In this document: piece by piece, positions 1-8,455 of the stretch | Layout of the letters: every line of letters starts with the position of its first letter | How positions within the stretch are numbered: position 1 is the first letter of the stretch | Origin: Hyphomicrobium_A sp963759735 | Lineage (GTDB): Bacteria; Pseudomonadota; Alphaproteobacteria; Rhizobiales; Hyphomicrobiaceae | Direction of reading: 5' to 3' | Length of the DNA: 64,000 nucleotides | Assembly: GCA_963759735.1 (NCBI GenBank) | Contig: CAVXAF010000004.1 | Coordinates: 186,001-250,000, forward strand | Translations under genes and position numbers: made by a program | The notes under the pieces: model-generated | Databases searched by the model: none | Told to the model about the DNA's origin: nothing | What the model saw: only the letters and a program-made list of their open reading frames with translations

Positions 1-409
1 GCAGCAGCTCATCGCGGATTGCCGAAGCGGTTTCCTCGGAGAGGTAGAGACCTTCGGGGGCATCGCCGAACACCGGGTCGCACAGGTAGAGCGCATCGGG
101 GTTGGCGCGGCGCAGACGCGCGACGGCTGACCGCGCCGCCTCGACGTGGGCGGGGCTCGGGAGATAGCCGGAGATGATGGCGGCCGTGCCGGCGAGCCAG
201 CCGTTGGCCTCCAGCGCCTCGATCATGGCGGCGATCTGCGCCGGCGGTACCGCCTCGCCGGCAATGCGCGCATAGCCCGGATGGTTCGACAGCACGATGG
301 TCGGGACGGCGATCGCCTCGTGGCCGAGGGCATGCAGCGCCGGGACGGTGGCGGCGAGGCCGACCGAACCAAATGCGACGTACGAGGAAAGCGCGAGGAT
401 GCGGGCCAT
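1..409 (-). CDS. pdxY: Pyridoxal kinase, N-terminal part (gene runs off the window)
   Basis: Reading down from the ATG at 409 gives 136 residues with no stop before the window edge, so the 3' part is missing. The product would phosphorylate pyridoxal with ATP in the B6 salvage pathway in the cytoplasm. The reading starts MARILALSSYVAFGSVG, has the substrate-side segment PTIVLSNHPGYA, and contains CDPVFGD, the CDPV(M/F)GD motif of PdxK/PdxY enzymes in the ribokinase superfamily. ATG 409 is taken because the protein fits the family from its first residue. The gene is divergent from the CoA-ester lyase gene, about 120 bp away. A phosphomethylpyrimidine-type kinase is less likely given the motifs. 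Confidence 0.85.
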   Translation of the reverse strand, partial: MARILALSSYVAFGSVGLAATVPALHALGHEAIAVPTIVLSNHPGYARIAGEAVPPAQIAAMIEALEANGWLAGTAAIISGYLPSPAHVEAARSAVARLRRANPDALYLCDPVFGDAPEGLYLSEETASAIRDELL

Positions 410-531
410 GCGCGACTGTGCCGAACCAGGCCGGCCTCGCCAAGCGGTTGCGGGGCGCGAAGCTGTGCGCGGAAGCCTTGAGTGTTCGCCGCGACGCGCG
501 CTATTGTGCGGCGCACAAGAGGGATCGCTCG

Positions 532-1431
532 ATGACCGTCCGCCCGCGCCGCAGCGTGCTCTACATGCCTGGCCTCAACGAGCGGGCCTTGGAAAAGGCC
601 AAGACGCTCCCCGCCGATGCGCTGGTCCTCGACCTTGAAGATTCGGTGGCGCCGGAGGGCAAGGTCGCCGCCCGCAACAACATCTGCGAGGCGGTGAAGG
701 GCGGCGGCTATGGCCGGCGCGAGCTGATCATCCGTGTCAACGCCATCGAGACCGCCTGGGGCATGGACGACCTGCGTGCCGCGGCGAGCGTCAGCCCCGA
801 TGCGATCCTGGTGCCCAAGGCCTCGACGCCCGGCGATATCGTCACCGTCGCCAAGGTGCTGGGCGCCATCAACGCACCGCGCAAGGTGCGGCTGTGGGCG
901 ATGATGGAGACGCCGAGCTCGGTGCTCAACGCGCGCGAGATTGCAGCGCTGGGCGCCGATCCGGAGAACCGGCTCGCCTGCCTCGTCATGGGCACCAACG
1001 ACCTGCTGAAGGAATCGCGCGCCCGCGCCCTGCACAATCGCGTCGCCGTCGTGCCGTGGCTGGCCATGACCATCGTCGCCGCCCGCGCCTACGGCCTCGA
1101 CATCCTTGATGGCGTCTACAACGATTTCCGCGACGAGACGGGCTTTCGCGAGGAAGCGGAGCACGGGCGCACGCTGGGCATGGACGGCAAGACGCTGATC
1201 CATCCCTCGCAGGTGGCGCCGTGCAACGAGGTCTTCTCGCCGACCGAGGAAGAGGTCGCCTGGGCGCGCAAGATCATCGCCGCCTTTGAGGATCCGGCCA
1301 ACGCCCACAAGGGCGTTATCACGCTCGAAGGGCGCATGGTGGAGCGGCTACATCTCGTCATGGCACAGCGTACGGTGGCCATCGCCGACACCATCGCGGC
1401 GATGCGCAAGACCGAAGAGGAATGGTTCTGA
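532..1431 (+). CDS. HpcH/HpaI-CitE family CoA-ester lyase (malyl-/methylmalyl-CoA or citramalyl-CoA lyase)
   Basis: 299 residues, the usual size for CitE-like lyases. Family features are the N-terminal RRSVLYMPGLNERAL, LDLEDSV at 33-39, Arg in RVN near 68, the metal-ligand Glu in MMETP near 126 and GTNDLL near 154-159 with its metal-binding Asp. The family cleaves or forms 3-hydroxyacyl-CoA esters such as L-malyl-CoA or beta-methylmalyl-CoA with Mg2+. The next gene encodes a mesaconyl-CoA hydratase-type protein, which favours a role in the ethylmalonyl-CoA pathway. A (S)-citramalyl-CoA lyase cannot be excluded. ATG 532 is preferred over upstream in-frame codons because the family begins at this point and a GAGGG lies about 12 nt upstream. 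Confidence 0.88.
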   Translation: MTVRPRRSVLYMPGLNERALEKAKTLPADALVLDLEDSVAPEGKVAARNNICEAVKGGGYGRRELIIRVNAIETAWGMDDLRAAASVSPDAILVPKASTPGDIVTVAKVLGAINAPRKVRLWAMMETPSSVLNAREIAALGADPENRLACLVMGTNDLLKESRARALHNRVAVVPWLAMTIVAARAYGLDILDGVYNDFRDETGFREEAEHGRTLGMDGKTLIHPSQVAPCNEVFSPTEEEVAWARKIIAAFEDPANAHKGVITLEGRMVERLHLVMAQRTVAIADTIAAMRKTEEEWF

Positions 1432-1531
1432 GGCCCCGGCGACCGGCCGAGCGGCGAAAAGTCGTTCGACAAAGGGCGCCTTTTCGGACTAATCGGCACC
1501 CGGCTGCCCGCGATAAGGACCCGACCGCCCC

Positions 1532-2590
1532 ATGACATCCACCAAGACCAACCCCGGCAACTACTTCGAAGATTTCACGCTCGGGCAGTTGATCGTGCAT
1601 CCGACGCCGCGCACGGTGACGGTGGGCGACGTGGCGCTCTACACCAGCCTCTACGGCACCCGCTTTGCGGTGCAGTCCTCCGATGCCTTCGCCAAGGCGA
1701 TCGGCTATCCGGCTTCTCCGCTCGACGACATGCTCACCTTCCATGTCGTGTTCGGCAAGACGACGCCGGAGATCTCGCTCAACGCCATCGCCAATCTCGG
1801 CTATGCGAGCTGCCGCTTCCTGAAGCCGGTGTATCCGGGCGATACGCTGGCCTCGACGTCGGAGGTGATCGGCCTCAAGGAGAACTCCAACCGCGAGACG
1901 GGCACCGTCTACGTGCGCTCGACGGGACGCAATCAGAACGGCGACGTGGTGCTCGAGTACGTGCGCTGGGTGATGGTGCGCAAGCGCGACAAGGAGGCCG
2001 CGAGCCCCGAGGCGATCGTGCCCAACCTGCCGCAGCGCGTCGATCCGAAGGACATCGGCGCCGCAGTGCCGGCGCTCGATATCGGCCAGTACGATTTCGC
2101 CCTCGCCGGATCACCCTACCGCTGGGGCGATTACGAGGTGGGCGAGAAGATCGACCACGTCGACGGCATGACGTTGGAAGAGGCCGAGCACCAGATCGCC
2201 ACGCGCCTCTACCAGAACACGGCCAAGGTGCACTTCAACCAGCACACCGAGTCCAAGGGCCGCTTCGGCAAACGCATCGTCTACGGCGGCGTCGTCATCT
2301 CGCTGGCCCGTGCGCTGTCGTTCAACGGGCTCAACAACGCCTTCCATCTCGCCGCCATCAACGGTGGGCGGCACGTGGCGCCCTGCTTTGCCGGCGACAC
2401 GGTCTATGCCTGGTCGGAAGTGCTGGAGAAGGCGGAGCTGCCGGGCCGCAAGGATGTCGGCGCACTGCGCATTCGCCTGGTGGCGGTCAAGAACAATGAC
2501 TGTTCGACGTTCCCGCTCAAGAAGGAGGACGGCCAGTACGCCGACGGCGTGCTGCTCGACCTCGATGCCTGGGTGCTGCTGCCGCGCTGA
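1532..2590 (+). CDS. mch: Mesaconyl-CoA hydratase (double MaoC/hotdog dehydratase)
   Basis: 352 residues with two hotdog halves (about 1-165 and 190-352), the size and plan of alphaproteobacterial mesaconyl-CoA hydratases. This enzyme interconverts mesaconyl-CoA and beta-methylmalyl-CoA. Segments such as NYFEDFTLGQ, VYPGDTLASTSEV and the C-terminal half NQHTESKGRFGKRIVYGG fit the family. ATG 1532 has an AAGGA about 10 nt upstream. It lies 100 bp downstream of the CoA-ester lyase gene in the same direction, and the two would catalyse consecutive steps of the ethylmalonyl-CoA pathway. A weak hairpin with a T-run follows the stop. A generic MaoC dehydratase name would be the cautious alternative. 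Confidence 0.87.
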   Translation: MTSTKTNPGNYFEDFTLGQLIVHPTPRTVTVGDVALYTSLYGTRFAVQSSDAFAKAIGYPASPLDDMLTFHVVFGKTTPEISLNAIANLGYASCRFLKPVYPGDTLASTSEVIGLKENSNRETGTVYVRSTGRNQNGDVVLEYVRWVMVRKRDKEAASPEAIVPNLPQRVDPKDIGAAVPALDIGQYDFALAGSPYRWGDYEVGEKIDHVDGMTLEEAEHQIATRLYQNTAKVHFNQHTESKGRFGKRIVYGGVVISLARALSFNGLNNAFHLAAINGGRHVAPCFAGDTVYAWSEVLEKAELPGRKDVGALRIRLVAVKNNDCSTFPLKKEDGQYADGVLLDLDAWVLLPR

Positions 2591-2615
2591 TCCCGAGCCG
2601 TCGCGTCGGGATTTT
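2590..2615 (+). terminator. Candidate intrinsic terminator after mch
   Basis: A 7-bp inverted repeat, ATCCCGA (2590-2596) with TCGGGAT (2606-2612), is followed by TTT. It overlaps the last base of the mch stop codon. The stem is short, so efficiency is uncertain. Confidence 0.45.
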
Positions 2616-2767
2616 GCGCGCTCTTGCTCGGTCGTCCTCGGACAGCCTGAGGGGAACACACCCTCGGATAGCGCGCCCCTACACCGGTCACCGCGGCGAT
2701 TGGCGAATTGCCGCGCTGTGACGGTCGCGCTAAAAGCGATCAAGACCGAGCAACGAGGCATCCTTAC

Positions 2768-3194
2768 ATGGCCGGGGTGAATCCAGAGGGGCGGGCGCGC
2801 GCGCGGCCGCTGTCTCCGCATCTGCAGATCTACCGACCGTTGATCAACATGGTCATGTCGATCCTGCATCGCATCACCGGCGTGGCCCTCTACGCCGGCT
2901 CGCTGCTGCTCGCCTGGTGGCTGCTCGCTGCAGCGACGGGCCCCGAGCATTTCAGCTTCGTCAACGGCCTGTTCGCCACCTGGCCGGGGATGATCGTGCT
3001 GGTCGGCTTCTCGTGGGCGCTGATCCATCACTTGCTCGGCGGACTTGCGCCACTTCGTCTGGGATACCGGGCACGCGCTCGACATCGCCAGCGTCGATCT
3101 GTTGGCGTGGAGCACGATCGTGCTGTCGGTGCTGCTGACGGCCGCTCTGTGGCTGTACATCGGCATCGAGCGCGGATGGGTGCCGGCATGGTGA
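2768..3194 (+). CDS. sdhC: Succinate dehydrogenase cytochrome b556 subunit (frameshifted by one extra base)
   Basis: Membrane anchor subunit of complex II that binds heme b and quinone. The reading starts with the SdhC signature SPHLQIYRPLINM and HRITG, then two hydrophobic segments. At 3045-3046 (TT) the frame is lost. Removing one T gives GGLRHFVWDTGHAL, in which the His of RHFVWD is the expected heme ligand, followed by a last membrane helix and a stop at 3192-3194. The restored protein is about 141 residues, normal for the family. The stop overlaps the sdhD ATG by one base. The shift is most simply a homopolymer overcall. As written, no intact SdhC is encoded. Confidence 0.85.
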
Positions 3195-3568
3195 TGACCA
3201 CACCGCTGAAGCGCGCGCGGGGGCTTGGATCGGCACACAAGGGCGCCGATCACTTCATCAAGCAGCGGGTGACCGCCGCTGCCAACGCCGTCCTCATCGC
3301 CTTCGCCATCGGGTTGATCGCTACGCTCGCCGGCGCCGACATCGCCACCGTCAAGGCGACGCTGGGCCATCCGCTGGTTGCCATCGCGCTCCTCGCGCTG
3401 ATCGTGTCGATGACCGTCCACATGCGCATCGGCATGCAGGTGATCATCGAGGATTACGTGCATGGCGAAGGCACCAAAATGGTGCTGCTGCTGGCCAACA
3501 CGTTCTTTGCCGGCGCTGTTGCCGTGGTGTCGATCTTCGCCGTCTTGAAACTGAGCTTCGGGGGCTAG
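3194..3568 (+). CDS. sdhD: Succinate dehydrogenase membrane anchor subunit
   Basis: 124 residues with three hydrophobic helices, the standard SdhD plan. Family segments include GSAHKGADHFIKQRVTA near the N-terminus and VHMRIGMQVIIEDYV, in which the downstream Asp-Tyr is typical of the quinone pocket region. With SdhC it anchors the SdhAB head to the inner membrane and passes electrons to ubiquinone. The ATG at 3194 overlaps the corrected sdhC stop (TGATG). An alternative ATG lies two codons upstream at 3188. sdhA follows after 5 bp. Confidence 0.9.
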   Translation: MTTPLKRARGLGSAHKGADHFIKQRVTAAANAVLIAFAIGLIATLAGADIATVKATLGHPLVAIALLALIVSMTVHMRIGMQVIIEDYVHGEGTKMVLLLANTFFAGAVAVVSIFAVLKLSFGG

Positions 3569-3573
3569 ACCTG

Positions 3574-5440
3574 ATGGCCGAGAAAAAGAACGGCGCGGCC
3601 AAGGCCGGCAGCTCCAAGAAACCGGTGATCTGTTCCGAACATCAACGGGCACGCCTATCCGATCCATGACCACCTCTACGACGTGATCGTGGTCGGCGCC
3701 GGTGGCGCCGGCTTGCGCGCCACGCTCGGCTGCGCCGAGGCGGGGCTCAAAACGGCGTGCGTGACGAAGGTGTTTCCGACGCGCTCGCATACCGTTGCTG
3801 CGCAAGGCGGCGTTGCCGCCGCGCTCGGCAACATGGGGCCGGATGACTGGCGCTGGCACATGTACGACACCGTGAAGGGCGCCGATTGGCTCGGCGACCA
3901 GGACGCCATCGAATACCTGTGCCGCAACGCGCCCGCCGCCGTGTTCGAGATGGAGCACTATGGCGTGCCGTTCTCGCGCACCGAGGACGGCAAGATCTAC
4001 CAGCGGCCGTTCGGCGGCATGACGACCGAATACGGCGAAGGTCCTCCGGCGCAGCGGACGTGCGCCGCCGCCGACCGTACTGGGCACGCTATGCTGCACA
4101 CACTGTACGGGCAGGCGCTGCGCTACTCGGCGGAATTCTTCATCGAATACTTCGCGCTCGACCTGCTGATGGACCAGGACGGTGTCTGCCGCGGTATCCT
4201 GGCGCTCTGCCTTGATGACGGCTCGATCCACCAGTTCCGCGCCAAAAAGACGATCCTGGCGACGGGCGGCTACGGGCGCGCCTACTTCTCCTGCACCTCG
4301 GCCCACACCTGCACCGGCGACGGCAATGCCATGGTGCTGCGCGCCGGCCTGCCGCTGCAGGACATGGAGTTCGTGCAGTTCCATCCGACTGGCATCTACG
4401 GCGCCGGCGTATTGATCACCGAAGGCGCGCGCGGCGAAGGCGGCTACCTCACCAACGCGCAGGGCGAGCGTTTCATGGAGCGGTATGCGCCGCACGCCAA
4501 GGATCTCGCTTCGCGCGACGTCGTCTCACGCTCGATGACCATCGAGATCCGCGAGGGACGCGGGCACGGCGATGAAGGCGATCACATCCACCTGCACTTG
4601 GATCACCTCGACCCGAAGATCCTCGCCGAGCGGCTGCCAGGCATCACCGAGAGCGCCAAGGTGTTCGCCGGCGTCGACTTGCGCCGCGAGCCCATCCCGG
4701 TGCTGCCGACGGTTCACTACAACATGGGTGGCATACCGACGAACTTTCACGGCGAGGTGCTGACGCTGAAGGACGACAATCCCGACACGGTCGTGCCGGG
4801 ATTGATGGCCATCGGCGAGGCGGCGTGCGTTTCCGTGCACGGCGCCAACCGCCTCGGCTCCAACTCGCTCATCGACCTCGTCGTGTTCGGTCGCGCCGCC
4901 GGCTTGCGCTGCGCCGAGACGATCGAGGCTGGAGCCTCGCAGCCCGATCTGGCGTCCGACGTCACCGAGCGCGCCTTGGCGCGGCTTGACCGCTTCCGCT
5001 ACGCCAAGGGGGCGACGCCGACGGCCGATCTGCGTCTCCGGATGCAGAAGTCGATGCAGGCGCATTGCGCGGTGTTCCGCGACGGGCCGGTTATGGCCGA
5101 AGGCGTCAAGCAGATCGGCGAAATCTGGAAGGCGTCGGACGATATTCGCGTCAGCGATCGCTCGCTTATCTGGAATTCCGATCTCGTCGAGACGCTAGAG
5201 TACGACAACCTCATCGCCCAGGCGTCGGTGACGGTGACGGGCGCACTGAACCGGCAGGAGAGCCGCGGCGCGCATGCGCGTGAGGACTTCCCGGGCCGCG
5301 ACGACGTCAACTGGATGAAGCACACGCTGGCGTGGGCGGACTACGGCTCCAAGCGCGTGCGGCTCGATTACCGTCCTGTGCACACCCACACGATGACCAA
5401 CGAGGTCAAATACATCGAGCCGAAAGCGCGCGTGTATTGA
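3574..5440 (+). CDS. sdhA: Succinate dehydrogenase flavoprotein subunit (N-terminal frameshift)
   Basis: Catalytic FAD subunit oxidising succinate to fumarate. Downstream of 3638 the protein is intact: VVGAGGAGLRA (nucleotide binding), HTVAAQGG with the His that binds FAD covalently, LATGGYGRAY, FHPTGIYGAG, and the C-terminal HTHTMTNEVKYIEPKAR. The natural ATG at 3574 (5 bp after sdhD) reads MAEKKNGAAKAG and then runs into a stop. Deleting one C at 3635-3636 joins it to SNINGHAYPIHDHLYD. The corrected length of about 621 is slightly longer than usual because of a Lys/Ala-rich N-terminus. The downstream reading from 3683 alone would lack the start of the FAD-binding strand. Confidence 0.92.
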
Positions 5441-5441
5441 C

Positions 5442-5846
5442 GTGGAAGGGGCTCGGCTAGGCGCGGCGGTAATCCCCAGCCTCAGGGCGCGCGATCTCCC
5501 GGAGACCATCGCGTTCTACTGCCGGCTCGGCTTTCGCGTGCAAGCGGCTCAGCCGAGCCGCGAAGACCCGCAGTGGTGCGAACTGGTGCGCGATGCGGCG
5601 CGACTGCACTTCCACGTCATGTCGCTGAGCGGGCAGGCCGCCGAGCCGGCGCTGACGGGAACACTCTATTTTCCAGTCGGCGACGTGCGCGCCCTGGCGG
5701 AAGAATGGCGCGGTAAGGTCGCGCTGGCATGGGGTCCGGAAGTGATGGTCTACGGCTGGCGCGAGTTCGCATTTCGCGATGCCAACGGCTATACACTCGG
5801 CTTCTTTGAACAAACGACCGACCTGCCGGATTGCCCGGCTTCATAA
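5442..5846 (+). CDS. VOC-family (glyoxalase/bleomycin-resistance fold) protein
   Basis: 134 residues. The start IPSLRARDLPETIAFYCRLGF is the classic opening beta-alpha unit of a VOC module, and EFAFRDANGYTLGFFE is the closing metal-side strand with its Glu. The family includes metal-dependent lyases, dioxygenases and antibiotic-binding proteins, so the substrate cannot be read from sequence. It starts (GTG 5442) one base after the sdhA stop and is probably cotranslated with the sdh operon. No better start or Shine-Dalgarno sequence is visible. It is the first of three VOC genes that directly follow a TCA gene here. Confidence 0.75.
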   Translation: MEGARLGAAVIPSLRARDLPETIAFYCRLGFRVQAAQPSREDPQWCELVRDAARLHFHVMSLSGQAAEPALTGTLYFPVGDVRALAEEWRGKVALAWGPEVMVYGWREFAFRDANGYTLGFFEQTTDLPDCPAS

Positions 5847-5873
5847 GGTCGGCAGTGACCGGAGGAAGGTGCG

Positions 5874-6725
5874 ATGCGTTCGGTGCTGATTACGGGAACG
5901 TCGGGCGGATTTCGGGCTGCTGGCGACGGTAGAACTGGCCAAGCGCGGCTGGCGCGTCATCGCCACCATGCGCAATCTGGAACGCAAGGGCGCACTTGAA
6001 GCTGCGCTCGCACAGGCCGGTGCGTCGGCCAATGTCGACATCGTCCAGCTCGACGTGACGGATGCCGCCTCGATCGCCCGCGGGGTCGATGCATGCCTCG
6101 CCATCACCGGAGGCTTCCTCGACGCCGTGGTGCACAACGCCGGTGTCGCTGCCGGCGGCGCGTTCGAGGACCTGCCCGGACGCCGAGCTGCGGCGCGTTA
6201 TCGAGACCAATTTCTTCGGCGTGCTGACGCTGACGCGGGCGCTGCTACCTACATTCCGCAAGCAGCGTTCCGGGCGCATCGTGGTGATGTCGAGCGAAGC
6301 CGCATTCAACGGCCATCCGTGCAATTCCATCTACGTCGCGTCGAAGTGGGCGGTGGAAGGCTGGGCGGAATTGCTGGCCTTCGAGGTCAGCCAGTTCGGC
6401 ATCGACGTGCTGCTGGTCGAGCCCGGTCCCTACATCACCGACATCTGGCAGACGACGCCGCGCATCGCGCCTTCGGGCAGCGCTTACCGGAGGTGGAGCG
6501 AGAATGTCTTTCGTGCCGGCGATGCGCACGTGGCCGCCAAGGGTGGCGATCCGCAGGTCGTCGCGGTGCGGGTTGCCGACGTGATCGAGGCACGCAGTCC
6601 CGCACTTCCGCAACCCGGTCGGCCGCCTGGCCCGATACTCCCACTTCGCACGCGGAAAAATTCCCAGTCGCTGGCTACGCCGCGGCGTTGAAGCCTACCT
6701 CGGTTTGCGAAAGGTGCAGCTGTAG
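5874..6725 (+). CDS. Short-chain dehydrogenase/reductase (three +1 frameshifts)
   Basis: A GGAGGAAGG Shine-Dalgarno precedes ATG 5874. The protein is recovered only by removing one base at three short runs: TTT 5910-5912, GG 6178-6179 and CCC 6599-6601. The corrected 282-residue protein has the Rossmann motif TGTSGGFG, HNAG, and YVASK with the catalytic Tyr and Lys, followed by VEPGPYITD. These define a classical SDR oxidoreductase using NAD(P)H. The substrate is unknown. Three independent one-base gains that each leave the family sequence otherwise intact argue for sequence error. If they are real, this is a pseudogene. It lies 27 bp behind the VOC gene. Confidence 0.75.
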
Positions 6726-6864
6726 CGGGTTCGCCACGCTCGGATGAGGCAGTTACACGATTGCGTTGCGGTAGCCTCAAATCCCGCCAGATTGCGTGCA
6801 AGTATCATTCGCCTCCACACCGTTCCGGGTAGAGGCGCGTAGCTCAGCTATCAGGAAACGACAG

Positions 6865-7423
6865 ATGGACACGAGATTGTGCATGCGGCTGGCCATTGCG
6901 GCGGCCGCTTTTTCAATGCTGGCCGCGCTTCCCGCGGCAGCTGCTGATGATTGCAAAGACACCGTCAAAGCCGAAGGCAAGCCCGCAACACTGCGCGACC
7001 TTGGGGCCTACCCGAACTCGCTGCTGGCGTGGCGTTCGGCCGTGAAGGACAAGCACGGTGGGGAATATAACTCCTGGCGCTATGCCAAGGATGCCAAGGT
7101 AGATTGTACCGAAAAGTCCGGCCAGTGGACGTGCGTGCGCACGGCCAAGCCTTGCAAGGACCTGTTGAGCCGCGCCATGGGCGGCGCAGCGAACGCTGTA
7201 AAGCGGGACTGCAAGACGGATTCGATCAGCTCTTACGGCGCCAAGAAGAAGTCGAGCAAGGAAGCCGAAGAGCAGGCCGTGTTCGGCTGGGAAATCGACA
7301 CGCGCAAGGCGCACGGCAAGGAATGGGGCGTGTGGAAGAACGCTACGTCGACGGACATCGACTGCCACGACGTCAAAGGGCGGCATCCAGTGCATCGCCG
7401 TCGGCACGGCCTGCAAGCCCTAA
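6865..7423 (+). CDS. Secreted cysteine-rich protein of unknown function (one frameshift near the end)
   Basis: About 185 residues after correction. Residues 1-27 form a signal peptide (MRLAIAAAAFSMLAALPAAAA), and the mature part begins DDCKDTVKAEG. It has regularly spaced cysteines (VDCTEKSGQWTC, AKPC, KRDC, IDCHD) suggesting disulfides in the periplasm. The frame is lost at GGG 7378-7380. Removing one G gives the ending GGIQCIAVGTACKP with a stop at 7421. Without the correction the tail becomes an Arg/His-rich run unlike the rest. AGGAAA precedes ATG 6865. I recognise no family. A strong hairpin follows the gene. Confidence 0.65.
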
Positions 7424-7450
7424 GCTTGGCCGTCAGCGACTAGACAAAGA

Positions 7451-7483
7451 AAAGCGGCGACCGAGATGCTCGGTCGCCGCTTC
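7451..7483. terminator. Bidirectional intrinsic terminator between the Cys-rich gene and pqqA
   Basis: A perfect 14-bp stem AAGCGGCGACCGAG (7452-7465), loop ATG, CTCGGTCGCCGCTT (7469-7482). It sits between two convergent genes. The T-rich stretch lies on the minus-strand exit side (TTCTTTGTCT), so it probably acts best for pqqA. Confidence 0.8.
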
Positions 7484-7506
7484 TGATTCAGCTAGCTCAG
7501 ATCGAG

Positions 7507-7596
7507 TTAGATGATGTCGATCTCGGCCGGCATGTAGGACGTGACCTCGAGGCCAACTTCCTGCTCGCGAACGGCCGGCTTGTTCCAAACCTTCAT
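7507..7596 (-). CDS. pqqA: PqqA-like pyrroloquinoline quinone precursor peptide
   Basis: A 29-residue peptide read from ATG 7596 to TAA 7507, below normal gene-calling size. It starts MKVWNKPAVREQ and ends EVGLEVTSYMPAEIDII. The core EVTSY has the Glu and Tyr, three residues apart, that PqqE crosslinks and that become PQQ in the PqqA family. The Trp-x-Lys-Pro start and the AEID tail resemble methylobacterial PqqA. GGAGGA lies about 8 nt upstream, and a strong hairpin lies just downstream. No pqqB, C, D or E gene is in this window, so this is an isolated copy, either the only PqqA served by a distant operon or an extra one. Confidence 0.8.
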   Translation of the reverse strand: MKVWNKPAVREQEVGLEVTSYMPAEIDII

Positions 7597-7910
7597 GGTG
7601 CATTCCTCCAAATTGAACTATTTGGCGAACCGCCTGTCCGCCTGTCCTGATAACGGGACCATAGCAAGGGGGTTCGATAAACAGAAATCGCAATTGCGTG
7701 ATCTTGCGATAAGAAAAGCTTATCGATGCGATAAGCAGGGCTGGAGGCACGGCCCGGCGGGGCCATGGGCGGCCCGCCAGGCGATGTATTCAATTTTAGA
7801 CAAACGCGCTGGCTGCGCCTTTCCTGAACCCTCAGCTTGTTCGTCTACGGTCCTCTGCGTCGGGCCGCAACGTCAGCCCGAACGGACATCTTCTGCAGGG
7901 GCAGGCTTCC
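7597..7910. promoter_or_regulatory. 314-bp non-coding region between divergent pqqA and a secreted-protein gene
   Basis: I see no gene here. The pqqA-proximal half is AT-richer than its surroundings and carries repeated TTATCG/CGATAA elements (separate entry). The half near 7740-7910 is GC-rich and should contain the promoter of the gene starting at 7911. I cannot place -35/-10 boxes for either gene with confidence. Confidence 0.5.
7675..7736 (-). promoter_or_regulatory. Clustered TTATCG half-sites upstream of pqqA (candidate operator)
   Basis: Four copies of CGATAA/TTATCG occur in 62 bp: 7675-7680, 7707-7712, 7720-7725 and 7729-7734. They form two inverted repeats, CGATAAG(5)CTTATCG at 7707-7725 and GCTTATCG(3)CGATAAGC at 7718-7736. 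Spacings of about 32, 12 and 10 bp are close to whole helical turns. The arrangement looks like a multi-site operator. The regulator is unknown. Confidence 0.5.
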
Positions 7911-8397
7911 ATGTACTCGAAAACTTTGCTGCCGATCGTTGCCGCCACCGTCGTCGCTCTCGCCACGCTGGGCGGCGCGACGCTGGCCGCCGAAACGGCG
8001 ACCGACATACCGAAGAACTCCTATCAGGATCCGCTCACCGCCAGCGAGCAGAGCGGCATCGCGCAGGAAGAGAATGTATCGCCCAACGACGGTCGCGTCG
8101 TCGCTGCCGCCAAGCCAGGACGAAGGCGTCATTCCCGACGCCGGCGACAGCGCCGATCGTTCCGCCGCTACCGAGACGCTCGAGCAGAACGACGCGGAGG
8201 ATGTCGAGCGTGGACCCAAGCGGGCCAACGAGGACGAAGCGGCAGCCGTTCTCGATGAGTCCAAGAAGGACTTCAAGGAGACGCGCAAGGATCTCTCGGG
8301 CTGCCTCAAGGACTGGGATCCGCAGACCCAGATGAGCAAGGAAGAGTGGGCAGCGAGCTGCCGTACGACGCTCGAGTACTTCCCCGACGGTCAATAA
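7911..8397 (+). CDS. Secreted acidic protein of unknown function (one frameshift)
   Basis: Corrected length about 161 residues. The N-terminus MYSKTLLPIVAATVVALATLGG is a signal peptide with likely cleavage after TLAA. The mature chain is polar, rich in Asp, Glu and Ala. The frame is lost at CC 8115-8116. Removing one C joins VVAAAK to QDEGVIPDAGDSAD, and the remainder reads cleanly to TTLEYFPDGQ and a stop at 8395-8397. The second half contains KDFKETRKDLSGC and EWAASCRTT, so two cysteines are available for one disulfide. GC content and codon use match the neighbours. I recognise no family. Confidence 0.6.
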
Positions 8398-8455
8398 GCC
8401 GAGAGCGGCGCGCGTAGTTGAGCGCGCCGCAACAAACGCCGACCAGGAGACATCA

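Noticed and set aside
3045..3638. Programmed ribosomal frameshifting in sdhC and sdhA
   Set aside because: There is no slippery heptamer plus downstream structure at the sites, the sites differ from each other, and the genes are not frameshifted in other families.
2111..4495. A 794-codon open frame on the minus strand opposite mch-sdhC-sdhD-sdhA
   Set aside because: It is the high-GC antisense shadow of the sdh genes. It has an Arg/His-rich composition and no family-like motif.
5874..6725. Three frameshifts in the SDR gene as a true pseudogene
   Set aside because: Each change is a +1 in a short homopolymer, the remaining protein is unchanged, and essential genes nearby show the same error type, so an artefact is more likely.
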